In this document: in pieces, positions 37,701 through 46,143 of the stretch | Numbering within the stretch: the stretch's first letter is position 1 | How the letters are laid out: each line of letters begins with the position of its first letter | Source of the DNA: CALCMJ01 sp964475415 | GTDB lineage: Bacteria > Bacteroidota > Bacteroidia > Chitinophagales > Saprospiraceae | Direction of reading: 5' to 3' | Assembly: GCA_964475415.1 (NCBI GenBank) | Contig: CAYYWZ010000002.1 | Coordinates: 79,720 to 143,719, forward strand | DNA length: 64,000 nucleotides | Program-made: the position numbers and the translations under genes | Notes under the pieces: generated by a model | The model's database searches: none | What the model was told of the DNA's origin: nothing | The model's input: the letters and a program-made list of their open reading frames with translations, nothing else

Positions 37701-38090
37701 AAAAAAATAGCGGCGAAGTAAACTTCGACCGCTGGTAATGCTATAAAACATTTGATGATTCTAAATTCAGTGTACTAAGCTAAAATTAGAATGTTGATCA
37801 GAAAACTGATCGCTTAAGGGTGTTGAATAATTGTAGCTATACAATTATAAAATAAGGTGTTAATATTAAAAGGGTGTATTTAACAAAATAATTAATAATT
37901 TCTTCTTGTTACCGATTAACCAATGTTAAACGGGGTTGTGTTTTGGAATTAAAGGAATTTTTTTCATATCAATTTGGAGTTGATTGTTAATATGTGACTA
38001 TCACTTATAAGACAATCATGTATAGGAATACCCCTATTTTTGTAGTGTTTTTGTAGGCTATAAAGCCAATTATGTAGTCTTTTTGTAAGC
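37701..38090 (-). ncRNA. Structured RNA module 3 of 3 (unrecognised family)
   Basis: Third copy, 652 bp from the second. The terminator hairpin is at 37709-37733 with T7 (minus strand) at 37701-37707. The next stem is GATCAG/CTGATC (37797-37812). An extra stem ATTCTAA/TTAGAAT is inserted before it (about 37754-37793). After AAGGGTGTT (37816) the hairpin is AATTGTA/TACAATT in place of AGAGTAT/ATACTCT: pairing is kept while sequence changed. AAGGTGTT and AAGGGTGT follow near 37853 and 37870. The leader block is recognisable near 38006-38060 (TTATAAGACAATCATGTATA, then CCCCTATTTTTGTAGTG). It is the most diverged copy. Confidence 0.6.
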
Positions 38091-38433
38091 TATTTTACTT
38101 TTTTCATCAAAAATCTGCCATAATAACCATAAGATAATCTCATATCGTCCTATAGATAGCTGTATAAATAGATCAAATAATGAATAATTATAGAGATGAA
38201 TAAGAATAGATGATATAAGCAGGATTAGTATATATCTAGTGGTAAATTAAATATTCTTTGTAAGAATTCCTTAATGGATGCTAAGATTACATCATAATTG
38301 AATAAGAATTGAACTCAGAAACTATAATATACTTATCAAAAAAATGACCTACAGTTCAGTACGAATCCCAATTATAGATAGATAAGACCTTTCTTGGATA
38401 CTAGATTGAAGCTTATAAATTTTTTGATAGAAC

Positions 38434-39513
38434 TTAGAAATACTTGAAATTATGATTCTTTTTGATTTTCAATAAAGACTCATAGATTAGTTTAGTAACA
38501 TTTTCTATATCATCTATGTGTGCCATCTCCACTGTTGTATGCATATATCTTAGTGGTAAAGAGATAAGAGCTGATGGCACACCACCATTAGAATAAGCAA
38601 ATGCATCCGTATCTGTTCCTGTACTTCTAGAAGAGGCTGATCTCTGAAAAGGGATTTTCTTCTTTTCCGCAGTATCTATTATTAGATCCAATAATTTATT
38701 ATGAACAGCAGGAGCATAGGTAAGACATGGACCTTTCCCGCTTCTTACGTCACCTTGAATTTTAGAATCTACAAGAGGTGTAGAGGTATCATGACATACA
38801 TCGGTGACAATAGCAACATCTGGTTTGATTGTATCAGCAACCATCTGTGCACCTCGAAGTCCTATCTCTTCTTGCACAGCATTAACTATATACAGGGTGT
38901 AAGGTAATTTCTTCTTCTTTTCCTTCAACATTCTAGCAACTTCGGCGATACAGAAGCCTCCCATCTTGTTATCTAATGCCCTTCCTGCATAGAATTTTTT
39001 ATTTACTTTCGTCAGTTCGTCTTCATAGGTAATAACACATCCAACATGAATTCCCATTTTGAGAACTTCCTCTTTATTTTCTGCTCCTACATCTATAAAT
39101 ATGTTTTCAAGCTTCGGAGATAGATTGATATCTTTTCCTTTTCTAGTATGTATTGCCGGCCAGCCGAAAACACCTTTTACAAATCCCTTCTTAGTATGTA
39201 TATTGACTCTCTTAGAAGGTGCTATAATATGGTCAGAACCTCCATTTCGGATGACTTGGATATATCCAGTATCAGAAATATAATTGACAAACCAACTTAT
39301 CTCATCTGCATGACCTTCTATAACTACCTTATAATCTGCTCCAGGGTTTATAATGCCATAGGCAGTACCATAATTATCTATTTTCCAGTCGTCGATATAA
39401 GGCTTGAGATATTCTAACCACAATTTTTGGCCAGGTGCTTCGAATCCAGTAGGTGAAGCATTATTAAGATAACTGTAAAGAAATTTTTCTGACTTTTTAT
39501 TTATAATCGGCAT
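38434..39513 (-). CDS. M42-family metallopeptidase (glutamyl aminopeptidase-like)
   Basis: A 359-aa cytoplasmic aminopeptidase of the M42 family, dinuclear metal, usually a dodecameric cage. Ligands appear in order: His in IEGHADEISW (about 67), Asp in GRALDNKMGG (about 176), the catalytic EE in QEEIGLRGA (about 213), Asp in VTDVCHDTST, and the last His in YMHTTVEMAH. The length is normal. It lies 17 bp downstream of pyrE on the same strand, so the two are probably cotranscribed. Confidence 0.92.
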   Translation of the reverse strand: MPIINKKSEKFLYSYLNNASPTGFEAPGQKLWLEYLKPYIDDWKIDNYGTAYGIINPGADYKVVIEGHADEISWFVNYISDTGYIQVIRNGGSDHIIAPSKRVNIHTKKGFVKGVFGWPAIHTRKGKDINLSPKLENIFIDVGAENKEEVLKMGIHVGCVITYEDELTKVNKKFYAGRALDNKMGGFCIAEVARMLKEKKKKLPYTLYIVNAVQEEIGLRGAQMVADTIKPDVAIVTDVCHDTSTPLVDSKIQGDVRSGKGPCLTYAPAVHNKLLDLIIDTAEKKKIPFQRSASSRSTGTDTDAFAYSNGGVPSALISLPLRYMHTTVEMAHIDDIENVTKLIYESLLKIKKNHNFKYF

Positions 39514-39530
39514 CTGGTATATTCATTTTT

Positions 39531-40166
39531 TTAAAGCTTATTAAACCATCCTTCTGGATCCTTATTCCACGCTGCTAGCAAGGATTTTTCTGCTTCGTTT
39601 ATGTACTCACTTTTGGACGCTTGGTTAATAAGTGTTTCATACTCCAATAAAACTTTAAAAGTACAATTATTTTCTTCAAAAGCCTTCTTTGCTTTCTCAA
39701 ATCCGTATGAAAAAATTGCCATAACTCCGACAACGTCTCCACCTGCTTGCCTTACAGCTTCCACTGCTTTTAGACTACTTCCACCAGTCGATATAAGATC
39801 TTCTACAAGAAGAACTTTTTTTCCTTCTGGTAATTCCCCTTCTATCTGATTTTGTCTACCATGTCCTTTAGCTTTATCTCTTACATAGATAAATGGCTTA
39901 TCTAGCCTATTAGCGATGAGCATACCATGAGGAATTCCTGCAGTGGCAACACCTGCAATTATATCATAACTTCCAAAAGATAGTGCCATCAATGCAAAGG
40001 CATCACATATAAGATTTCTTACCTTTGGATAACTTAGGCTAAGTCTGTTGTCACAGTATATAGGAGACCGCATTCCTGAAGCCCAGGTAAAAGGATTTTG
40101 TGGACTTAATTTAATTGCATTAATTTTTAGTAAATTGTCTGCGATTTGATATGAGGGTGAATTCAT
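39531..40166 (-). CDS. pyrE: Orotate phosphoribosyltransferase
   Basis: A 211-aa enzyme of de novo pyrimidine synthesis: orotate plus PRPP gives OMP. Features are the substrate-binding FTWASGMRSPIYCDNR near the N-terminus, the flexible loop RDKAKGHGRQNQIEG and the PRPP-binding motif VLLVEDLISTGGSS near residues 118-131. It starts 32 bp from the divergent NUDIX gene, so the two share a very short promoter region. The length is normal. Confidence 0.96.
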   Translation of the reverse strand: MNSPSYQIADNLLKINAIKLSPQNPFTWASGMRSPIYCDNRLSLSYPKVRNLICDAFALMALSFGSYDIIAGVATAGIPHGMLIANRLDKPFIYVRDKAKGHGRQNQIEGELPEGKKVLLVEDLISTGGSSLKAVEAVRQAGGDVVGVMAIFSYGFEKAKKAFEENNCTFKVLLEYETLINQASKSEYINEAEKSLLAAWNKDPEGWFNKL

Positions 40167-40198
40167 GAAGAATTTTAAATTTAATTTACGAAAGGCAA

Positions 40199-40825
40199 AT
40201 GTACAAAATCTATATAAATGAACGTGCTTTAATACTTACAAGTACAAAAAAGCTCCCCTTCAAAAAAATTACAAAGAAAACGCTGGTAGCTAAATATCTA
40301 GGCAAGAAAAAATTTCTCTTTAATTATATAGATATGTTAGAGAAGGGAGGTGATTTCGAAAAGATCGTTATCTATCATGATGATATCGATGTGCTCAAGG
40401 CTGATTTTAATAGTTTGTTCACCAAACTAAAAGCTGGGGGTGGGGTAGTGAAAAACGAATTTAATGAGATACTATTTATCTTTAGAAAAAACACTTGGGA
40501 TCTGCCTAAAGGGAAAAAAGATAAAGGTGAAAAATTAAGAGCTTGTGCTATAAGAGAGGTGATGGAGGAAACCGGAACTGTAGATCTCAAGATAGACAGG
40601 ATGCTTGTAGTTACTAGACATCTATATAAGCAAAAAGGACAACGTATTCTTAAATATACTAAGTGGTACCTTATGAACACGCACAAACAAAAACTTATTC
40701 CTCAGTTAGCAGAAGATATTACTAAGGCTAAGTGGATGACCTCAGAGACCTTCTTTTCTGAACCTAGAAAGGTTTACAAAAACATTGGTGATGTTTTAGC
40801 TTCTATAGAAAAGAAGGCCTTATAA
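40199..40825 (+). CDS. NUDIX hydrolase
   Basis: A 208-aa protein with an N-terminal extension of about 85 residues and a NUDIX domain. The full Nudix box is present near residues 104-126: G-x5-E-x7-REVMEETGT (in GKKDKGEKLRACAIREVMEE). It is preceded by FRKNTWDLPKGK, the usual entry to the box. Substrate is not predictable; nucleoside diphosphate derivatives or diadenosine polyphosphates are the common choices. It is divergent from pyrE and ends 1 bp before the stop of the convergent metalloprotease. Confidence 0.88.
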   Translation: MYKIYINERALILTSTKKLPFKKITKKTLVAKYLGKKKFLFNYIDMLEKGGDFEKIVIYHDDIDVLKADFNSLFTKLKAGGGVVKNEFNEILFIFRKNTWDLPKGKKDKGEKLRACAIREVMEETGTVDLKIDRMLVVTRHLYKQKGQRILKYTKWYLMNTHKQKLIPQLAEDITKAKWMTSETFFSEPRKVYKNIGDVLASIEKKAL

Positions 40826-40826
40826 T

Positions 40827-43271
40827 TTATTGCTCTAAGAATAGTCTGATTCTCTCTTTTAGATCGTCTATATGATACTTGGATAAGTCATCTGTCTTTC
40901 TACTCGATTCTAGTAGTGTTTTAGTACTGAATAATGCAGCTCTTAGGACGGCACTCACATCAGTATCTTGTATATCCTTATCATCCATTTTTAACATCTT
41001 TATTATCTTATTGACATAGATACGTTGTAAGTTTCTTCTATAAGGAGAGATACTAGCGTTAGATTTTAATTCAGAGAAAATCCCATTTTCTATATCATCA
41101 AAAAGTTCCCCTATCCCATAAGCACTATTTCCATTTAGAGATTGATTTTCTATAACTCTTTCCAATCTTTTAGGATTTAACAAGAGTACTAATGCTCTAT
41201 CTTGGGAGTTACTTATTTTATCCATAAGTCCTTGGTTAGATATTCTCTGTAACACATTTCTATCTATCAGCCATTCTGGAGTAGTGAAAAGATAGTCATT
41301 AAGAAACTTCATAGCTCTCTTTTGTTTTTCTTTTTTGACATGTGTAAAAACGACTTCGTCCTGGTCATATGATTTTCGATACTCATATACGCCACCTATA
41401 TTATTAGTTACATGTCCCATATACCTATTATATTGTCCTATAACGTTATTGTATAATTCTTCTAATTGATCAAAATTCTCACCATCTTCCGAAGACCATT
41501 CGATGAGATTAGGAACGATTCTTTTAAGATTAGCAATTCCATAGGCCGATGCTTTCATAGCATCGTCACCTAGATCTTCAGTTTGAGAACTTGGATCTAT
41601 AACTCTTCTTTGTTGTTGGCCATACCTGTAGATAGCTTGGTCAGCATGATCTATAATCCACTGTCTTGTGATATCTCGATCTGCCTCAGGTGTATTTGCT
41701 GTGGGGTTGAGTCTATAGCCATATTCTATAGACCACTTATCATAAGGTCCTATATCTGGCATAAGTCCTACATCCCCATCTTCAGGTTGTGCAACATAAT
41801 TAAATCTTGCATAATCCATGATGCTAGGTGCTGTACCCATTTTTTTTGTAAAGCTAGGGGAACGTAAAGAGTCTACTGGATAAGCCACACTACTACCCAT
41901 ATTATGCGGAAGACCTAGCGTATGGCCCACCTCATGAGCTGATACAAATCGAATAAGTCTACCCATTACTTCTGTTTTGAAATTGACAGATCTAGCATCT
42001 GGATTTATAGCTGCAGTCTGTATAAAAAACCAGTTCCTAAGAAGGTTCATAACATTGTGATACCACATGATATCGCTTTCTAATATTTCACCAGTTCTAG
42101 GATCATGGACATGTGGTCCTTGTGCATTCTGTATATCTGTAGAGATATATCTAATAACAGAATATCTTACATCCTCGGGCGACCAGTCTGGATCCTCTTC
42201 TTTGGTAGGGGCATCCTTGGCCATAATAGCATTCTTAAAACCAGCCTCCTCGAATGCAGCTTTCCAGTCATTTACCCCCTGCTTCAGATAAGGTATCCAT
42301 TCTTTTGGAGTTGCAGGATCTATATAATATACAATAGGTTTTACAGGCTCTACTAGTTCACCATTAGCATATGCTACAGGATCTTTAGGTTCTAATTTCC
42401 ATCTAGTTATATATCTCTTAGAACTTGCTCTCTGAGCATCTGAACTGTAGTCCGTCTGAGAAACAGAAAAATATCCTACTCTTCCATCGTAATATCTGGG
42501 TTGCCATGGTACCTCTGGTAACTTGATGAAGGACTGATTCATTTCTACACTAAGCGTGCTCGTAAGTTGGTTGTCTGGTAATTTATTTCCTTTGTAAGTC
42601 ATGATATGTCTTACCTCTGTATTTTGAGGGAAAGATTTTATATTATCTATAAAGCTCCTCGACTTATCTAGGGAAGAAATTCCAAAACGTTTTCTCTGGT
42701 CATTACTCATAGGGCTAATCATAGGTACGTCCGTTTCGAAAAAAGGATTTGCTTTGAAAACAACACCACTACTATCTTTAGAAAGTGCTTCTATGTCAAA
42801 ACTCATTATCACAGGTTCGAAATTATTATTCCTTACTGACTCATAGATAGGCTTGTCGTAATCAGCAACACTATTATAACTTACAGATCGCAATAGGATT
42901 CTATCTCCTTTTCTTTGCCATCTGATAACTTGTTGCGGTTTAGACTTAACACCTGCACCTCCAAAATTTAATCCCTTTACGAATCCAGAAATTCTTGAGA
43001 CAACGAGAATCTCCTCTCCAATTAGTTCGTTAGGGATTTCGAAATAATAATCATTTTTGATCTTATGTACGGTAAACAATCCGTCATCTGAGATAGCTTT
43101 TTTCGTTATAACTTCACTATACTTTTTGATGCCATCTTTATCCTTTTTTTCCTTTTCAGCAGGAGCTTCTTTTTTATTTTTATTTTTTCTAAAAAGCTGA
43201 GCTTCACAGGGTAGGCTAGATAAGATGAAACAAGTTATAAGAAGTGTAATTGAAAAGATATTATTTTTCAT
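40827..43271 (-). CDS. Zinc-dependent metalloprotease (DUF5117/DUF4953 type), exported
   Basis: An 814-aa exported protease. The ATG at 43271 gives the signal peptide MKNNIFSITLLITCFILSS ending at CEAQ; a TTG five codons upstream is also in frame but less likely. A Lys-rich stretch follows, then the DUF5118 and DUF5117 regions. The catalytic domain carries the metzincin-like HEVGHTLGLPHN (about residues 444-455). A later MDYARFNY segment resembles a Met-turn region. The C-terminal part is helical (DUF4953). Such proteins are common in Bacteroidota; substrates are unknown. Confidence 0.88.
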   Translation of the reverse strand: MKNNIFSITLLITCFILSSLPCEAQLFRKNKNKKEAPAEKEKKDKDGIKKYSEVITKKAISDDGLFTVHKIKNDYYFEIPNELIGEEILVVSRISGFVKGLNFGGAGVKSKPQQVIRWQRKGDRILLRSVSYNSVADYDKPIYESVRNNNFEPVIMSFDIEALSKDSSGVVFKANPFFETDVPMISPMSNDQRKRFGISSLDKSRSFIDNIKSFPQNTEVRHIMTYKGNKLPDNQLTSTLSVEMNQSFIKLPEVPWQPRYYDGRVGYFSVSQTDYSSDAQRASSKRYITRWKLEPKDPVAYANGELVEPVKPIVYYIDPATPKEWIPYLKQGVNDWKAAFEEAGFKNAIMAKDAPTKEEDPDWSPEDVRYSVIRYISTDIQNAQGPHVHDPRTGEILESDIMWYHNVMNLLRNWFFIQTAAINPDARSVNFKTEVMGRLIRFVSAHEVGHTLGLPHNMGSSVAYPVDSLRSPSFTKKMGTAPSIMDYARFNYVAQPEDGDVGLMPDIGPYDKWSIEYGYRLNPTANTPEADRDITRQWIIDHADQAIYRYGQQQRRVIDPSSQTEDLGDDAMKASAYGIANLKRIVPNLIEWSSEDGENFDQLEELYNNVIGQYNRYMGHVTNNIGGVYEYRKSYDQDEVVFTHVKKEKQKRAMKFLNDYLFTTPEWLIDRNVLQRISNQGLMDKISNSQDRALVLLLNPKRLERVIENQSLNGNSAYGIGELFDDIENGIFSELKSNASISPYRRNLQRIYVNKIIKMLKMDDKDIQDTDVSAVLRAALFSTKTLLESSRKTDDLSKYHIDDLKERIRLFLEQ

Positions 43272-43515
43272 GATGGATTTTTTCAAGGTATTTATATATG
43301 AGTTTAGCTTGTCATTTTACTTCGTCAAATATATATTAAAGAAATTAGATTTTGTATGTAAAAGAATGTCTTATATAGCAAGTTTTATAAACTTATGACT
43401 TTTTAAATATCAGCTTTCAGTAATTACATGAACTTCTATCAGATTATTTCATCAGGTCCAAATACTTATAGTCTCAAGGATTTGAACATTTATTCATCTA
43501 AATGCCAATAAATAT

Positions 43516-43523
43516 TAATTTTG
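43516..43523 (+). promoter_or_regulatory. Candidate -7 element upstream of the LTXXQ-like lipoprotein
   Basis: TAATTTTG fits the Bacteroidota TAnnTTTG consensus and ends 26 bp before the ATG at 43550. No well-spaced -33 TTTG is visible, so confidence is low. Confidence 0.3.
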
Positions 43524-43549
43524 CATAGTTATATCATCAAAATAGAATT

Positions 43550-44002
43550 ATGAAAAACCTAGTTATATATACTTTTCTACTTGTTTTCCTTACGAGCTCA
43601 TGTAAGAGCAAGAAAGATGTAGCTGAGCTTACGCCAGAAAAAACAGGCCAGATGACAGTTACGGATAATACACCGCCTAAGGCTAAATTTAGACCAGGTA
43701 TGGGTTCTGGTAATATAGATGATATGATAGCTCAGTTAGGGCTTAGTGAAGAAAAAGCTGCTTCATTTAAAGCAATCGCTGATAAATATCAGCAAAAAAG
43801 AATGGTGCTAAAAGATCAGGCAAAAGAAGATCCTCAAGGTATGGTACAGAAAATGAGAAATATGAGAGATGCGGAGGATGAAGAAGTACAGAATCTGTTG
43901 AGCAAGAAGGAATGGACTAAGTATCAAGAGATTCTATCATCTCGGTCTAGAAATAGAAAGGGGAAAGGTGGAGGAACAAATGGTCCTAGAGGAGGGCAAT
44001 AA
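43550..44002 (+). CDS. Small lipoprotein with Spy/LTXXQ-like helical region
   Basis: A 150-aa lipoprotein (lipobox LTSSC). After a Pro-rich spacer, the segment AQLGLSEEKAASFKAIADKY and the following basic helix resemble the helical hairpins of Spy/CpxP-type periplasmic proteins, where LTxxQ-type motifs initiate the helices. The C-terminus is Arg/Gly-rich (RSRNRKGKGGG). It lies 198 bp upstream of the efflux operon and may be an envelope-stress companion, but that is inference. Confidence 0.65.
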   Translation: MKNLVIYTFLLVFLTSSCKSKKDVAELTPEKTGQMTVTDNTPPKAKFRPGMGSGNIDDMIAQLGLSEEKAASFKAIADKYQQKRMVLKDQAKEDPQGMVQKMRNMRDAEDEEVQNLLSKKEWTKYQEILSSRSRNRKGKGGGTNGPRGGQ

Positions 44003-44200
44003 GATCTAGTCTGATACTACTGCTTATTTATTTCTAAATTGTAATTAGAAGGTCGTCAAGCTATTATTTGCAAGTCTATCTTAAAGTAATTGTGCTGTTT
44101 ATCTATTTTTAGCTTACACTAATCTATAAGTTTCTAACAAAGTAGAGGAGGGTTTTTATCTTTAATTCGTTATTAGAAACGGGAATTTAACTAAGCCTAA

Positions 44201-44869
44201 ATGATTCAACTCAAAGGATTGCACAAGTCCTATAAGACAGGATACAATGAACTACATGTACTTAAAGGTATAGATCTGCATATTCCTAAAGGTGCCTTTG
44301 TATCTATAATGGGATCTTCAGGATCCGGAAAATCTACTATGCTTAATATCCTTGGTATATTAGATAACTATGATGAAGGAGAATATTATCTCGATGGTAA
44401 TCTCATCAAAAACTTATCTCAAAAACAAGAGGCAAATTATAGAAACCATCTACTTGGGTTTGTATTCCAGTCTTTCAATTTGCTGGCATTTAAAACAGCA
44501 AAAGAAAACGTGGCTTTACCTTTGTATTACCAAAAAGTAGATCGAAAAATAAGACAAGAATTAGCACTAGAGTATCTGGAAAAAGTGGGTTTATTAGACT
44601 GGGCGGATCATTACCCTAACCAGATGTCAGGAGGTCAGCAACAAAGAGTAGCTATTGCCAGGGCACTGATAAGTAAACCTAAAATTATTCTTGCTGATGA
44701 GCCTACAGGTGCCTTAGATTCTAAGACTTCACAACAGGTGATGGATTTTTTCCACCAAGTACATGCTGAAGGAATAACAGTGGTTATAGTAACTCATGAA
44801 AATGAGATAGCTGCAATGACGGAACGGGTTATAAGACTTAGAGATGGTGTAATAGAAAGCGATGTATAA
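44201..44869 (+). CDS. ABC transporter ATP-binding protein (MacB/LolD type)
   Basis: A 222-aa ATPase of the MacB/LolD/FtsE group. Walker A is GSSGSGKST (about 37-45), the signature is MSGGQQQR (about 142-149) and Walker B is IILADEPTGALD (about 162-173), followed by a switch His in VTHE. It is the first gene of a four-gene operon with two permeases and an adaptor. Here the ATPase is separate from the permeases, whereas E. coli MacB is a fusion. Confidence 0.93.
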   Translation: MIQLKGLHKSYKTGYNELHVLKGIDLHIPKGAFVSIMGSSGSGKSTMLNILGILDNYDEGEYYLDGNLIKNLSQKQEANYRNHLLGFVFQSFNLLAFKTAKENVALPLYYQKVDRKIRQELALEYLEKVGLLDWADHYPNQMSGGQQQRVAIARALISKPKIILADEPTGALDSKTSQQVMDFFHQVHAEGITVVIVTHENEIAAMTERVIRLRDGVIESDV

Positions 44870-44910
44870 ATACGAACTATGAAAAAAATCATAACAATAG
44901 ATTCTTAAGC

Positions 44911-46140
44911 ATGGCCATAATAGATATAGATAAGTGGCAAGAGATATTTAACTCTATCAGAAAGCATAAGCTAAGAACTGCGCTTACAGCCTTCGGTGTA
45001 TTCTGGGGTATTTTTATGCTTGTTTTACTATTGGGAGCTGGCAACGGACTGAAGAATAGCATAGAATATAGTTTTAAGAATGATGCGATAAACAGTATAT
45101 GGCTACATAGGGGCACTACCTCTAAGTCTTTTAATGGGCTAAAGGAAGGAAGGAGAATACAGTTTGACAATTCAGATTATGATTTTTTACTTAATGAGTT
45201 TACTCACATAGAAGCACTAACAGGTAGATTCTATATATCGGGTAGTAACGTTACTAAGTACAAAGATAAGGCGCTTTCTTTTTATACAAGAGCGGTACAC
45301 CCTGGACATAAAGTACTTGAAAATACAGAGGTCATAAAGGGACGATTTATCAATGATAGAGATCTAGATCTGTTTAATAAGGTTGCGGTGATAGGTCGTG
45401 TAGTAAGACAGGATTTGATGGGAGATGAGGATCCTATAGGAAAGGAGATTAAGATTGGCGATGTTGTATATACCGTTGTTGGAGAATTTTTTGATTCGGG
45501 AGGAGAAAATGAAATGAGGAATATTTATGTCCCCATTACCACTGCCCAGAAGGTATATTCTGGAGGTGATAATATACATCAGTTGATGGTCGCAGGTGGA
45601 GATCTTAGCGCTGCGGAGATGGCTATTATGGAAGAAAAGATCAGGATAGCTATGGCTTCTAGAAAGCAGTTTGATCCAGAAGATAGAAGAGCGTTAAGGG
45701 TTTATAATAGAGCAGAAGATTATCAGTCATTTGTAAGTTTATTTTCCGCTATCGATGGAATTATATGGATAGTTGGTATTTTTTCTATTCTCGCAGGTGT
45801 TATTGGTGTTAGTAATATTATGTTGATTATTGTAAAAGATAGGACGAAGGAAATAGGTATAAGAAAAGCAATCGGAGCAACTCCTATGTCTATTGTTTCT
45901 ATGATATTACAAGAATCTATTTTCATTACAGGTATTGCAGGGTATCTGGGCATGCTTTCCGGTATAGGGATTATTTTTGCAATCTCTGGAGCTGAGGGCG
46001 AGTACTTTAGACATCCCAATGTAGATGTAGGAGTAATTATTTTTGCTTCGGCTGTACTCGTTGTAACAGGTGCGCTGGCAGGACTTATCCCAGCACTTCA
46101 GGCTGCACGTATTAATCCAGTAGTCGCTATGAAAAACTAA
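44911..46140 (+). CDS. MacB-like ABC transporter permease, first of a pair
   Basis: A 409-aa permease: an N-terminal transmembrane helix (TALTAFGVFWGIFMLVLLLG), a large periplasmic MacB_PCD domain (about residues 45-265), and three C-terminal helices with the FtsX signature VSNIMLIIVKDRTKEIGIRK. It is a paralogue of the next gene, 3 bp downstream, and the two probably form a heterodimer. These transporters do not pump substrate across the inner membrane but drive export from the periplasm through TolC-like channels. Confidence 0.92.
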   Translation: MAIIDIDKWQEIFNSIRKHKLRTALTAFGVFWGIFMLVLLLGAGNGLKNSIEYSFKNDAINSIWLHRGTTSKSFNGLKEGRRIQFDNSDYDFLLNEFTHIEALTGRFYISGSNVTKYKDKALSFYTRAVHPGHKVLENTEVIKGRFINDRDLDLFNKVAVIGRVVRQDLMGDEDPIGKEIKIGDVVYTVVGEFFDSGGENEMRNIYVPITTAQKVYSGGDNIHQLMVAGGDLSAAEMAIMEEKIRIAMASRKQFDPEDRRALRVYNRAEDYQSFVSLFSAIDGIIWIVGIFSILAGVIGVSNIMLIIVKDRTKEIGIRKAIGATPMSIVSMILQESIFITGIAGYLGMLSGIGIIFAISGAEGEYFRHPNVDVGVIIFASAVLVVTGALAGLIPALQAARINPVVAMKN

Positions 46141-46143
46141 CTT

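Larger units (their letters stand above)
36296..38433. other. 2.1-kb protein-free region carrying three repeat modules
   Basis: Between the UbiA-like gene and the M42 peptidase, both on the minus strand, no credible protein gene is visible. Three homologous modules (36374-36750, 37049-37350, 37701-38090) take up about half. The AT-rich spacers of about 300-350 bp between them share no obvious sequence and may hold promoters. I found no clear TAnnTTTG element on the minus strand in them; near-matches with one extra base (TA-n3-TTTG) occur just outside copies 1 and 2. Confidence 0.7.

Noticed and set aside
36374..38090. CRISPR array or insertion sequence as the explanation for the triple repeat
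   Set aside because: Repeats are hundreds of bases long and internally structured, spacing is about 650-675 bp, and there is no transposase, terminal inverted repeat or cas gene.
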